NCBI GenBank assembly: GCA_034926635.1
Contig: JAYFQX010000018.1
Coordinates: 1-43,072 of the forward strand
Reading direction: 5' to 3'
Length of the DNA: 43,072 bases
Source: Christensenella sp034926635
GTDB taxonomy: Bacteria > Bacillota > Clostridia > Christensenellales > Christensenellaceae
Numbering within the stretch: position 1 is the first letter of the stretch; each line of letters begins with the position of its first letter. Of the stretch, positions 31,980 through 41,101 are shown one piece after another. The translations under genes and the position numbers were made by a program. The notes below the pieces were generated by a model, which was given only the letters and a program-made list of their open reading frames with translations, was not told the origin of the DNA and ran no database searches.

Positions 31980-33071
31980 ATGTTGAAGACAAAACTGGAA
32001 CCATGGCAGAGAAAAAAACTGTTTTTCTGGATTGCGCTGTTACTTATTTTTGCTACAGTATATTTAGGTGCGACTTCTTTTTCTCTTTACGCTGATAAAA
32101 AAGCTGAAGATGATTATTGGAACTACTATTTAAACGAAGCTGATTCCTATACTGCAGACGAGACCGCCATCATGGAGGATGCGACGCAGGTTACCGTCGG
32201 GACTTATGTAGAAACCATGAACGCGATGGATATGAAAAATTCCAAGTTTACCGTTACTTTTCGATGTTGGTTTTCCTGGGAAGGTCGCGAAGATTTCGAT
32301 CCGTCCCAATCTTTTGAAATCTATAACGGTACTGCCAACAAGGTCGAAATTCTGCGTTCGGAAAACCTGGGGACGCAGCACTACCAGCTTTTGCGCGTGA
32401 ATGCCACTGTTTCCAAATCTTTTTGGACGGTACGCTTTCCTGTTGGCTCCTACCAGTTTCGTTTTTATTTAAAACCCACGGATACCATTGAGAATTTGGT
32501 TTTTGTTCCCGATACCGCGCACAGCGGCATCAATGATTCCCTGAATCTGTCCGGGTTTAAAGTTGCACGCAACGCCACAGGCCTCTGCATCATCCGCGAA
32601 GATCCTGAAATGTTTCAGGCGCCCTTTGATCAAGACAACTGTTCTTCCTATTCTGAAGTAATGACGGCTTTTGAGCTGAACCGTGATTCGTGGGGATTAT
32701 ATCTAAAATGTATTATTGCACTAATCGGTACCAACGCATGGGTTTTGATCAGCCTTTTTGTTTGTACCTACCATAAGGTCGACTCCCTTGCCATGATTCC
32801 CGCAATTCTGTTTGGTACTGTCAGCAATATCCTTGTCGGCGCAAACCTGATCCCGGACGCCATGTATGCGGGGTTACTTGAATATGTTAATATATGGGGC
32901 ATTTATATTATTCTGATCTCTTCTCTCATCATCGTAAACATTAACCGTATTCGAAACGAGCATCAAGACGAAGCTTTTGCCAAATTGTTCGGGCGATGTA
33001 TGTTCACCATCATCCTTGCAACAACCGTCCTCGGATATCTTTTGCTGCCTTGCTCAGCATACCGTTTTTAA
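31980..33071 (+). CDS. Membrane protein of unknown function
   Basis: I do not recognise this 363-residue protein. It has an N-terminal hydrophobic segment (about 15-37, FFWIALLLIFATVYLGATSF), a soluble part of about 190 residues rich in beta-type sequence and aromatic residues, and three C-terminal membrane segments (about 245-265, 270-320 and 340-360). The topology predicts an extracytoplasmic domain. The ATG at 31980 is preceded by GGGGG at 31968-31972. It has no obvious operon partner and converges with the DUF2007 gene across a perfect palindrome. Confidence 0.7.
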   Translation: MLKTKLEPWQRKKLFFWIALLLIFATVYLGATSFSLYADKKAEDDYWNYYLNEADSYTADETAIMEDATQVTVGTYVETMNAMDMKNSKFTVTFRCWFSWEGREDFDPSQSFEIYNGTANKVEILRSENLGTQHYQLLRVNATVSKSFWTVRFPVGSYQFRFYLKPTDTIENLVFVPDTAHSGINDSLNLSGFKVARNATGLCIIREDPEMFQAPFDQDNCSSYSEVMTAFELNRDSWGLYLKCIIALIGTNAWVLISLFVCTYHKVDSLAMIPAILFGTVSNILVGANLIPDAMYAGLLEYVNIWGIYIILISSLIIVNINRIRNEHQDEAFAKLFGRCMFTIILATTVLGYLLLPCSAYRF

Positions 33072-33090
33072 TAAAAAAATGATTGTTTTC

Positions 33091-33120
33091 CAAGACCGCT
33101 TTTTATAAAAAGCGGTCTTG
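33091..33120. terminator. Perfect 30-base palindrome between convergent genes
   Basis: The sequence from 33091 to 33120 reads identically on both strands (CAAGACCGCTTTTTA and its reverse complement). It forms a hairpin with a central AT core and lies 20 bases after one stop codon and directly at the other. The T-run after it is weak, so termination in either direction probably relies on the internal T stretch. Confidence 0.7.
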
Positions 33121-33351
33121 CTATTCTTTGCTTTCCACACCGCTAATGGCTTCCGACGCCTTTTCAAAATCCGAAGCGCCTACAAAAATATCATCTCCAT
33201 AGGGCGAAAATCCCATAAAAGCCTGCAAACCTTCCCCGGAAGCTTTTGCCTCTGCCAATGCGGGAATCCCCTTTTGCTTAAGGATATCCATCACAATATC
33301 AGTTTCTGTATTGCTAGCTGTTGAAAGCAGCAACATTCTCTTTTCTTCCAT
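33121..33351 (-). CDS. DUF2007-family small protein
   Basis: A 76-residue cytoplasmic protein that resembles the DUF2007 (putative signal-transducing) family: MLLLSTASNTETDIVMDILKQ, a middle IPALAEAKASGEG, then DDIFVGASDFEKASEAI. These domains resemble small PII-like or nucleotide-sensing folds, but the function is unknown. I chose the ATG at 33351, 10 bases after AAGGAG; a GTG at 33360 is too close to that site. It lies downstream of ychF on the same strand, after its terminator. Confidence 0.75.
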   Translation of the reverse strand: MEEKRMLLLSTASNTETDIVMDILKQKGIPALAEAKASGEGLQAFMGFSPYGDDIFVGASDFEKASEAISGVESKE

Positions 33352-33429
33352 TTCCGTCACGCTCCTTCTCCGGCGCTGTATTTCGTCGGCATTGCAAAAT
33401 TTTTAGATAATTTTCTTTGCTTATTTTTC

Positions 33430-33457
33430 AAAAAAAAAACGGCGGTATAAACCGCCG
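33430..33457 (-). terminator. Terminator of ychF
   Basis: CGGCGGT and ACCGCCG form a 7-base stem with a short loop, followed on the minus strand by ten T residues. It directly follows the ychF stop codon. Confidence 0.88.
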
Positions 33458-33463
33458 CCGTTC

Positions 33464-34564
33464 TTATACGTTGAACCGAAATAACACCACGTCGCCATCG
33501 GCAATGACATAATCTTTGCCTTCCTGCCGGATCAGTCCTTTTTCTTTGGCTGCCTGCATGTCCCCGCTGCAATCGTCTTTCAGTGTATCGAATGCAATCA
33601 CCTCTGCTTTGATAAAACCACGTTCAAAATCACTGTGAATTTTGCCGGCAGCCTGCGGCGCTTTGGTTCCCTTGGCAATCGTCCACGCGCGCACCTCTTT
33701 TTCTCCTGCCGTGAGATAGCTGATCAACCCAAGCAGGGAATATGATTTTTTGATCAATTTCGAGAGACCGGATTCCCCTATGCCAAGTTCCTCAATAAAC
33801 ATTTCTTTCTCTTCATCGTCCATCCCTGCAAGATCCTCTTCGATCTTTGCCGAAATGGTAACCACCTCGCTGTTATGCTCCGCTGCATAAGCCAAAAGCG
33901 GCTGCAAAAGCGGAAGTTTTTCCGCCGAACCTGCATCGCCCTCCGCAATATTTCCTACATAAATAATTGGTTTATCTGTTAAAAGAAACATAGAGTGAAC
34001 AAGTTCTGCGCTCTCTTCGTCAAAATCAATATTACGTGCAAAATTTCCTTTTTCCAGTTCTTCCATCAAGGTTGTGCATACCTGCGCTTCCAACGCAAAT
34101 TTTTTATCACCGGTTTTTTGCAGTTTTATGGCTTTATCCAGCCTCTTTTGCACTGTTTCCATATCAGCAAAGATCAATTCATAGTTAATAGTGGTCACAT
34201 CGCGCAGCGGATCAATACTTCCGTCCACATGGGTTATGTTCTCATCCTCAAAACAACGCACCACCTCGATGATTGCGTCTACTTCACGGATATGCGATAA
34301 AAATTTATTCCCCAGACCCTCGCCTTTGCTTGCGCCTTTTACCAATCCCGCGATATCAACAAACTCGATCTGTGCGGGCGTGAATTTCTGCGGATGGTAT
34401 ATCTCTGCAAGATAATCCATTCTCGCGTCCGGAACGGAAACGATCCCGTAATTGGGTTCAATCGTACAGAACGGATAATTTGCGCTTTGCGCCCCTGCCT
34501 GCGTCAGCGCGTTAAAAAGCGTGCTTTTCCCCACGTTTGGAAGACCTACGACGCCTAATTTCAT
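33464..34564 (-). CDS. ychF: Redox-regulated ATPase/GTPase YchF (OLA1 family)
   Basis: A 366-residue Obg-related nucleotidase. It has the P-loop GLPNVGKST (7-15), switch segments around DIAGLVKGASKGEGLGNKFL, the family-specific NIAEGD in place of NKxD (so ATP is preferred over GTP), and the C-terminal TGS-like domain TAGEKEVRAWTIAKG...HSDFERGF. YchF binds ribosomes and takes part in stress response. Length and domain order are normal. It is transcribed alone and ends in a strong terminator. Confidence 0.97.
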   Translation of the reverse strand: MKLGVVGLPNVGKSTLFNALTQAGAQSANYPFCTIEPNYGIVSVPDARMDYLAEIYHPQKFTPAQIEFVDIAGLVKGASKGEGLGNKFLSHIREVDAIIEVVRCFEDENITHVDGSIDPLRDVTTINYELIFADMETVQKRLDKAIKLQKTGDKKFALEAQVCTTLMEELEKGNFARNIDFDEESAELVHSMFLLTDKPIIYVGNIAEGDAGSAEKLPLLQPLLAYAAEHNSEVVTISAKIEEDLAGMDDEEKEMFIEELGIGESGLSKLIKKSYSLLGLISYLTAGEKEVRAWTIAKGTKAPQAAGKIHSDFERGFIKAEVIAFDTLKDDCSGDMQAAKEKGLIRQEGKDYVIADGDVVLFRFNV

Positions 34565-34736
34565 ACTGTAAACTCCTTATCTTTCGCTGCGGCGTCCCGA
34601 TCATATCCCTTGCGCCGTGCATTGGTAATATTTTTATAACGATATTATTATAATCGGAATGCCCCGCCCGTGCAACCGTATTGGCGCATTCCTGCAACAA
34701 TTTATAAAAACAGGAATCCTGTGTGCGCAGCCGGTG

Positions 34737-34765
34737 TTGTTAAAATAATTTTTTGCTGTTATAAT
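34737..34765 (+). promoter_or_regulatory. Promoter of uppP
   Basis: TTGTTA (34737-34742), a 17-base spacer and TATAAT (34760-34765) give a good vegetative promoter about 50 bases before the gene. Confidence 0.75.
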
Positions 34766-34816
34766 AAAATTTACAGGCAAAGCTCATTGATGTTGTCTCG
34801 CTGAAGGAGTATGATT

Positions 34817-35629
34817 ATGAGTTTTTTGGAAACGATTATTTTAGGCGCGGTTCAGGGCGCCACCGAATTCCTTCCCGTCTCCAGCTCCGGCCACCTTGCG
34901 CTGCTGCAGGCAATGATGGGAATGGGCGAAGTACCTATTTTTTATGATGTAATGCTGCACGTAGGCACCCTCATCGCTGTATTCATCGTGTTATGGCCTG
35001 AAATCAAGGCAATCGTCACCCATCCGGTCAAAAACAAGCTGGGTATGCTGATCCTTGCGACCATTCCTGCGGTGATCGTGACGTTGATTGCGGAAAAAAT
35101 TGCACCTACTACCTTTGCAAATATTTTAGATGGAAAATATCTTGCTTTTGGTTTCTATGCCACAACTGGTGTTCTTGTCGCCTGCGAACTGGTCTCACAG
35201 CGTATGGAGCGCAAGCATGGCGCGATCGAACTTCCGCAGGCCATGGCAATGGGTCTTATGCAGGCTGCGGCCATTCTCCCCGGTTTATCGCGAAGCGGTT
35301 CTACCATCGCGGGCGGTTTGTTTGCCGGGGTAGAGCGTGAAAAAGCTGCAAAATACGCTTTTTTGATGTCTATTCCCGCGATCCTCGGAGGCGTAGTCTT
35401 CGGCGCAAAAGATGTTGCAGAAAATGGTCTGGGTGACGTTTCTCTTGCTGCTGTATTTGTCGGAACGGCGGTTGCGGCAGTTTGCGGTTTTTTGGCTATT
35501 AAATTCATGCTTCGGCTGATCAGTAAGTACAAGCTCTATGGATTTGCGATCTATACGGCTGTTATCGGAACGATTGTGCTTATCAACTCGCAAATGGCGG
35601 GTAGTATGTTTATGAATCCGTTCGCCTGA
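34817..35629 (+). CDS. uppP: Undecaprenyl-diphosphatase (UppP/BacA)
   Basis: A 270-residue integral membrane phosphatase that recycles undecaprenyl diphosphate to the monophosphate carrier for cell-wall synthesis, and can give bacitracin resistance. The two active-site motifs are present: GATEFLPVSSSGHL near the N-terminus and PGLSRSGSTI near residue 155. About seven or eight hydrophobic helices fill the chain. The ATG at 34817 has GGAG 7 bases upstream; the ATG at 34811 is too close. It stands alone between a promoter and a terminator. Confidence 0.95.
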   Translation: MSFLETIILGAVQGATEFLPVSSSGHLALLQAMMGMGEVPIFYDVMLHVGTLIAVFIVLWPEIKAIVTHPVKNKLGMLILATIPAVIVTLIAEKIAPTTFANILDGKYLAFGFYATTGVLVACELVSQRMERKHGAIELPQAMAMGLMQAAAILPGLSRSGSTIAGGLFAGVEREKAAKYAFLMSIPAILGGVVFGAKDVAENGLGDVSLAAVFVGTAVAAVCGFLAIKFMLRLISKYKLYGFAIYTAVIGTIVLINSQMAGSMFMNPFA

Positions 35630-35660
35630 TATTCACTTGAAAACAAACGCATCTAACAAG

Positions 35661-35683
35661 CCGTCCTTTTCGGGCGGTTTTTT
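35661..35683 (+). terminator. Terminator of uppP
   Basis: CCGTCC (35661-35666) pairs with GGGCGG (35672-35677) over a TTTTC loop, followed by six T residues. Confidence 0.8.
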
Positions 35684-35840
35684 CTTTTGTTTAAAATGCA
35701 AATAAAAAAACGCCATTCGGCGCAAATCACAAAAATATTTTCCCTCTTTTTGTTTTTATATTACCACAAAACGGTTGATTTTTCAAGTCTTGTCCGCTGC
35801 CGCGTTTCGGTGTATTAAATATAAGAGAGGTGATCATAAC

Positions 35841-36731
35841 ATGCAAAAAACCAATATGACGGCGCTCATCAGCGCTTTTTCCCGCGCATATCATACTTTA
35901 GATTTTTCTCCCACCGTGTTTCGTGATACGGTCGCCCGTTTTCTGTTTTCAGAGGAAGAATATGCCGCGATTTCTAAAAATATGACCGACGGCATTGCCT
36001 TCTTCTCCCCTATGTTCTCCGGCTCAAAAGAGGATGCTCTTCGTTTTATTATCAATACACAGCTGGGACCTTCCCCGCTCGGGCGCGCCGCATTTTTAGA
36101 AAACTCCCTAAAAACAGCAACTTCTATTGGCGCTATGCAATATGTTATCCTCGGGGCAGGATACGATACCTTTGCTTACCGCCAGGATGACTGGGCAAGG
36201 CCTCTGCGTATTTTTGAGATAGATCTTCCGGACTGTGCAAAAGATAAAAAAATGCGGTTGGCTCGGGCAAAAATCCCTGTTCCGCAAAACGTTTTTTACT
36301 TGTCCGCCGACCTCGCCCGCCCCGGTTTCCAAAAAAATCTTTTGGCGCATCGCGCGTTTTATAAAGATTCTACTTCTTTTTTCAGCGCGGCAGGTCTTTC
36401 CTACTATATGAAGAAATCTTCTTTTCACCGTCTTCTCAGTGCGATCTCCCAATGCTGTCCCCGGGGAAGCTCTTTTGCGTTTGACTACCCCACTGCCGCG
36501 CGCGACCCAAAGCAATCACAATTAGCTGCGGGTGCGGGAGAACCAATGCGCGCCGCGTATTCTTACGACGAAGTAGAACGCCTCGCGGAACAAAACGGCT
36601 TTTTGATTTACGAGCACATGGACTCCGCAGAAATAAACAAGCGATATTTTGCCGCTTATAACAGCATCCATACCGCTTGCCCGATCAAAGCCATAGAAGG
36701 CGTTTGTTTCTGCCTTGTCGTAAAGCGCTGA
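35841..36731 (+). CDS. Class I SAM-dependent methyltransferase (LCM/TIGR00027-like)
   Basis: A 296-residue methyltransferase of the leucine-carboxyl-methyltransferase group. ILGAGYDTFAYRQ is motif I, FEIDLPDCAKDKKMR is the acidic SAM-binding strand, and the FFSAAGLSYYMKK segment corresponds to the family core. Bacterial members methylate carboxyl or hydroxyl groups, often of polyketides or small acids; no partner hints at a substrate here. The ATG at 35841 follows AGAGAGGTG. Overall length is normal for the family. Confidence 0.85.
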   Translation: MQKTNMTALISAFSRAYHTLDFSPTVFRDTVARFLFSEEEYAAISKNMTDGIAFFSPMFSGSKEDALRFIINTQLGPSPLGRAAFLENSLKTATSIGAMQYVILGAGYDTFAYRQDDWARPLRIFEIDLPDCAKDKKMRLARAKIPVPQNVFYLSADLARPGFQKNLLAHRAFYKDSTSFFSAAGLSYYMKKSSFHRLLSAISQCCPRGSSFAFDYPTAARDPKQSQLAAGAGEPMRAAYSYDEVERLAEQNGFLIYEHMDSAEINKRYFAAYNSIHTACPIKAIEGVCFCLVVKR

Positions 36732-36756
36732 AACGCATACCGGCATTTTCTTTTAT

Positions 36757-38736
36757 TTATTCTGCTACCGTAGGATAAATATCCCCAGCTTCGTAATCGA
36801 ACACCACAGTATTGGAGTATGCAGTATTTCCCATACTGTCGCTCATTTCAAACATCATGATATATAGCCCGTCAGGCAGCTCGATTTCCGAAAACGCAGT
36901 GCTTTCCGTAACGGAGAAGGTATCCACCGTGACCGTCTCCGGCTCGCTGCTTTCGGAAGAAAGCTGTGTTGCGTAATGAATTGTAGAAATTTCATCTCCG
37001 GGCTTGAGCATAACCATCTCTTTATCCGCTGCGCCGACATCCGAAATAGATTGCCGCGCTCCCAAAATCGCCCATTCTTTCGTAGTAAAGTTATACGATA
37101 CTTCCAGGTTGTATTCTTCCCCATTCAGCAAAACAGGAACTGCATACAGGTTATAGTCCTCTCCTTCATAGGATATCTGCATATAAACGAGATGCCCGTC
37201 AATTCCTCCCCATACGCCCCGGAAATTATCCTGAAAAACGCCGTTATCCCAGTCCGCTGCAATATCGTTATCTGTTCCCAGCAAAAACATGGTATCATCA
37301 TCAGGCAGCGCATAATAAAGCTGGAATCCAATGGAAGAAATCACGCTTCCCGCTTCTGTGCCAAGCGTTAAGGTCGCCACATTGTTTTCATCCAGAGTAA
37401 GTGGCGCGTTATCCCATCCCAAAACCGTAAATTGTTGTACATCCGGCATGGTGTCAATCCCAAAATTCTGGTTTACATACTGCATACCTTCTTCCGTAAG
37501 CCCACCTAAAATCTCATATTCAAAAAAGTATTTAAAAGTCTTGCCTGCGCCGACATTGACGTAATCGGAAAGGTTCTCCGCATCCGCGCTATAAGAATAA
37601 TAACACGAAAGCCCTGTTGATTCCGCCCTGTAAGGACCGTTTACTTTATAGACTACGCAATCTGCCAATGCGTCCAACACCGCCTGACTGCTCTCCGGCA
37701 AAATCTCCGCGCTTCCCCGTGCAAGGTGTCCCAAATCCACCATATTGGTAAAACCCTGCTCACGCGTATTTCCTCCATAATTTTCCGTTGCCTGCGCAAT
37801 ACGTCCGAATTGCGAGAAAAACCCCGGATTTTCACAAGCATAAGAAAGCGCTTCCTCCCCAAACGCATCATACGCCTGCATAAGCGTTTCCACCTTGGAA
37901 AGATCAGTAACAGAAAGCGTAATGCCCTCCTGCGTTTCTTCCATCTCACAACCCGTAACATAAGAATCGCAGATCTCCTGTCCAAGCTGCGATCCATCCA
38001 TGGCTGGATCCTGAGACAACGCGTCCAGCCACCCAGTATAATACCATCCGTTGCCAGGCTCAAGTTCCTCAGAAGCCACCAAGTATTTCCCAACAGGGGC
38101 AAAAGTATTGGCGACATCTATTGTCGCCATCAGGCAGGTGTCGAACCCAACCATCTCAAAAGGCGGTTCTTCTGCAGAAAGATCATAGACGCTGCCAAAC
38201 GCAGAAGACATTTCATCCAGCGTGAGCGAATCGCCTCCATATAATTCATCAAACGCCGCGCCATCTACACTTCCTCCACCATGGTTCCAGAACAACACCG
38301 CCGTTTTTTCTGCCGGATAATTTTCCGATGCGAAAGCAAGAAAATCGGCAAGCGTCTGCGCGTCGCCCATATCGGCTGATTCCTGCTCATCCACCAAATT
38401 CATGCCATCTGTGTCATAAACATAACGCTGGATTTTCTCCGCATCTACAAAATCATTCTGCCAAGAAGACGCACCGCCTGTTTCGATGACAACTTTAACA
38501 TTTTCCGGAAGCTGCACCTGCATCATTTCCTGCAGATCTGCCGTCGCCGCGCCTCCGTCTGACTCAAGATCGCTGCCACATAAATACCAATAAACAGCCC
38601 ATGTAGTATCGAGCGCCGCAGACTGCCCTTCTGCGGGAATGTCTTCGGTCTCACCGCCGCTGCTCGACGTTCCGCACGCCGCAAAAGCGAACACAAAACA
38701 AGCTGCCATAAATATCGCCAACATCTTTTTTAACAT
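36757..38736 (-). CDS. Clostripain-family (C11) peptidase lipoprotein
   Basis: A 659-residue secreted cysteine protease. A lipoprotein signal peptide ends FAAC (C21), so the mature enzyme is anchored to the cell surface. The C11 peptidase domain covers about 45-390, with the catalytic dyad in FWNHGGGSV (H152) and GFDTCLMAT (C201). Clostripain cuts after Arg or Lys; the mature substrate preference here is unknown. The C-terminal third (about 420-655) is a beta-rich region of unknown fold. An AGGAC site lies before the ATG at 38736. It converges with the methyltransferase gene, with no clear terminator in between. Confidence 0.9.
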   Translation of the reverse strand: MLKKMLAIFMAACFVFAFAACGTSSSGGETEDIPAEGQSAALDTTWAVYWYLCGSDLESDGGAATADLQEMMQVQLPENVKVVIETGGASSWQNDFVDAEKIQRYVYDTDGMNLVDEQESADMGDAQTLADFLAFASENYPAEKTAVLFWNHGGGSVDGAAFDELYGGDSLTLDEMSSAFGSVYDLSAEEPPFEMVGFDTCLMATIDVANTFAPVGKYLVASEELEPGNGWYYTGWLDALSQDPAMDGSQLGQEICDSYVTGCEMEETQEGITLSVTDLSKVETLMQAYDAFGEEALSYACENPGFFSQFGRIAQATENYGGNTREQGFTNMVDLGHLARGSAEILPESSQAVLDALADCVVYKVNGPYRAESTGLSCYYSYSADAENLSDYVNVGAGKTFKYFFEYEILGGLTEEGMQYVNQNFGIDTMPDVQQFTVLGWDNAPLTLDENNVATLTLGTEAGSVISSIGFQLYYALPDDDTMFLLGTDNDIAADWDNGVFQDNFRGVWGGIDGHLVYMQISYEGEDYNLYAVPVLLNGEEYNLEVSYNFTTKEWAILGARQSISDVGAADKEMVMLKPGDEISTIHYATQLSSESSEPETVTVDTFSVTESTAFSEIELPDGLYIMMFEMSDSMGNTAYSNTVVFDYEAGDIYPTVAE

Positions 38737-38984
38737 TTAATTTGTCCTCCGTCTTTTTGTGAAACAATATGCAGCAGCATATCTTTCTTTATTTTGAATA
38801 AAAGCAAATTTCTTTACTAGGATACACTTTTTTAATTTTTGAAGCAAGCTATCCCTTGTTTGTTTTATTAAATTAAGATCAAATCCTCTATAGTTTTATA
38901 CGCTTCCGGATTTTTTACTACCATTTAAGCCTCATTTATGCTATATTTAGAATGATATTTTTATTGAAACAGTCGAGGTTTAAG

Positions 38985-40088
38985 ATGATAGTAACTGACG
39001 AACAAAGACAACGTATCCAGGACGCTGCAAAGATGTTAGACGAAGCTACGGCTTCGCTCAACCTGCCCGAACTCAGGGAACAGCTTTCCAAATTAACGGC
39101 GCAGATGGAGGCTCCGGATTTTTGGAACAATATAGAAAACGCGAATAAAGTAACAAAACAGGAAAAACCTTTAAAGGCAAAAATCACGCTCTGCGAAAGG
39201 CTCCAGTCTTCTCTGGAAGATTTACGTGTTTTGGTCGATATGGTCGATGAAGAGCAAGATGAAGAGCTCTTTGCCGAACTGAATACCGAACTCGGAGAAT
39301 TTGAAGGAAACGTAACGGAATTCCATTTGCAGACGCTTCTTTCGGGCACCTATGATGCAAATAACGCCATTATCTCTCTGCACGCCGGCGCAGGCGGAAC
39401 AGAGGCGCAGGATTGGTGTCAAATGCTGATGCGGATGTATACACGCTGGGCGGAACGTCACGGCTATGACGTAAGGGTGCTTGATTACCTCGACGGTGAT
39501 GATGCCGGGGTCAAAAGCGTCACTCTTCAAATCTCCGGTGATAACGCTTACGGATATCTGCGTAACGAAAAAGGCGTGCACCGTCTTGTACGGATTTCTC
39601 CTTTTGATTCCAACGCGCGCAGGCATACTTCTTTTGCATCGCTTGACGTTATTCCTGAAATCGACGATGCGGATAACGATATCGAAGTAAACCCCGATGA
39701 TATCCGCGTTGATACCTATCGATCCTCAGGGGCGGGCGGTCAGCACGTTAACAAAACGTCTTCCGCCATCCGTATCACGCATTTCCCAACAGGGATCGTC
39801 GTACAGTGCCAAAACGAACGTTCTCAGCTTCAAAACCGGGAAACTGCAATGCGTATGCTGAAATCCAAACTTGCTGAAAAACGCGAAGAAGAGCGCATGG
39901 CTGAGCTCGCCAAAATCAAGGGCGACCAGAAAAAAATTGAATGGGGAAGTCAGATTCGTTCTTATGTCTTTTGTCCCTATACGATGGTGAAGGATCACCG
40001 TACCGGTACGGAAACAGGAAACATCACTGCCGTAATGGATGGGGATATCGATGAATTTATTAAATCATGCCTCATTCAAGGATTTTAA
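38985..40088 (+). CDS. prfB: Peptide chain release factor 2, in-frame
   Basis: A 367-residue release factor that ends translation at UGA and UAA. The stop-codon recognition tripeptide SPF is in VRISPFDSNARRHTSF and the peptidyl-tRNA hydrolysis motif GGQ is in RSSGAGGQHVNKT. The N-terminal helical domain is continuous with the rest: no in-frame UGA or shift-prone CTTTGAC site is seen, so the usual programmed frameshift is absent. The ATG at 38985 follows GAGG by 6 bases; an ATG at 38952 lacks a site. Confidence 0.95.
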   Translation: MIVTDEQRQRIQDAAKMLDEATASLNLPELREQLSKLTAQMEAPDFWNNIENANKVTKQEKPLKAKITLCERLQSSLEDLRVLVDMVDEEQDEELFAELNTELGEFEGNVTEFHLQTLLSGTYDANNAIISLHAGAGGTEAQDWCQMLMRMYTRWAERHGYDVRVLDYLDGDDAGVKSVTLQISGDNAYGYLRNEKGVHRLVRISPFDSNARRHTSFASLDVIPEIDDADNDIEVNPDDIRVDTYRSSGAGGQHVNKTSSAIRITHFPTGIVVQCQNERSQLQNRETAMRMLKSKLAEKREEERMAELAKIKGDQKKIEWGSQIRSYVFCPYTMVKDHRTGTETGNITAVMDGDIDEFIKSCLIQGF

Positions 40089-40107
40089 TGTAATGAAAGC
40101 AACAAAA

Positions 40108-40145
40108 AACAGTCCGCGCTGTTTAAGCATCCGGGCTGTTTTTTT
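40108..40145 (+). terminator. Terminator of prfB
   Basis: CAGTCCG (40110-40116) pairs with CGGGCTG (40132-40138), including one G-U pair, followed by seven T residues. Confidence 0.8.
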
Positions 40146-40151
40146 ATCCCT

Positions 40152-40628
40152 TTAAGATTCTTCCTGCTCCGGGTCAGCTTCCTCGACCCATTCCACCACC
40201 TTATCTCCAAAAACAATTCCATCCAAATGGTCTATTTCATGACAAAGGCATTGGGCAAGAAGTCCCGTCCCTTCCAGCGTCATTTCTTTTCCGTTTTCAT
40301 CCAGCGCCTTTACCAGCACACGCTCCGGCCGCTTTACTTTTCCCCACTGATCCGGAAAACTCAGACAACCTTCCTCACAAAGGTGCTCTCCTTCCTGCTC
40401 CACGATCTCCGGGTTGACCAGCTTTTTGAGCCCGTTGCCTACGTCGATCACAACCAGCCTTCGCAAAATCCCAACCTGAGATCCCGCAAGCCCGCCTCCT
40501 TGTTCCGCATACATGGTTTCTGCCATATCATCTAATATCATGCGAATCCGGTCTGTGATTTCCGCAACCGGCCTGCACTTTTTTCGTAACATTTCATCTT
40601 CAAATTTTCGTATTTCCCTGATCGCCAT
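40152..40628 (-). CDS. def: Peptide deformylase
   Basis: A 158-residue metal enzyme that removes the formyl group from nascent proteins. All three motifs are present: GGGLAGSQVG (motif I, 44-53; usual GxGLAAxQVG), EGCLS with the metal Cys C88 (motif II) and HEIDHLDG with H130, E131 and H134 (motif III). The size is typical. AGGTGA precedes the ATG at 40628. It converges with prfB and shares the intervening terminator region. Confidence 0.97.
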   Translation of the reverse strand: MAIREIRKFEDEMLRKKCRPVAEITDRIRMILDDMAETMYAEQGGGLAGSQVGILRRLVVIDVGNGLKKLVNPEIVEQEGEHLCEEGCLSFPDQWGKVKRPERVLVKALDENGKEMTLEGTGLLAQCLCHEIDHLDGIVFGDKVVEWVEEADPEQEES

Positions 40629-40759
40629 TCCTGTTCACCTCGGATTTATTATAACACGGAACATCCCATTTTCCTATTTTTACAATTTTTATGATCGAAT
40701 TATGTAATAGCTTCATATTTTGTCACAAACTGCTGATTATTTGAAAAATGTGACCTGTT

Positions 40760-40787
40760 TTGAGACCGCTCTCGTTTAAAATATAAA
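40760..40787 (+). promoter_or_regulatory. Promoter of the small protein gene
   Basis: TTGAGA (40760-40765), a 16-base spacer and TATAAA (40782-40787) precede the 76-residue gene by about 35 bases. Confidence 0.55.
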
Positions 40788-40821
40788 TATAAAATATAAC
40801 AAGATAGGATATGGAATCCAA

Positions 40822-41052
40822 ATGGATATCTGGAACAACAAAAAGAAAGAGGCTATAAACTGTCCAGCGGCGACAAAAGCAGAAAATAGCAAACCCGCAA
40901 AAGCGACGTTCATCGTTCAAGTACAATATCGGCAAAATTGTACGTGGCAAGGGCAGGTAACCTGGTCTCAAAAAAATGATTGTAAACATTTCCGCAGCGA
41001 ATTAGAACTGATTAAATTGATTGACAGTGCAGCGGAAGAATCTAAACTATAA
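40822..41052 (+). CDS. Small protein of unknown function with a conserved-looking core
   Basis: A 76-residue soluble protein with a basic N-terminus and the core VQYRQNCTWQGQVTW, then FRSELELIKLIDSA. I recall similar short proteins in Clostridia with almost the same core, so I believe it is a real gene, though no function is known to me. It ends 49 bases before the start of the large surface-protein gene and may be co-transcribed with it. The ribosome binding site is weak (AGGA about 13 bases upstream of the ATG). Confidence 0.65.
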   Translation: MDIWNNKKKEAINCPAATKAENSKPAKATFIVQVQYRQNCTWQGQVTWSQKNDCKHFRSELELIKLIDSAAEESKL

Positions 41053-41101
41053 GAAACTCACCTTGTAATCATAGATTTACAACACAGAGAGGAGAATCGT
41101 A

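Noticed and set aside
38940..39060. A programmed frameshift site in prfB
   Set aside because: No in-frame UGA with CTTTGAC occurs and the N-terminal domain is continuous in one frame.
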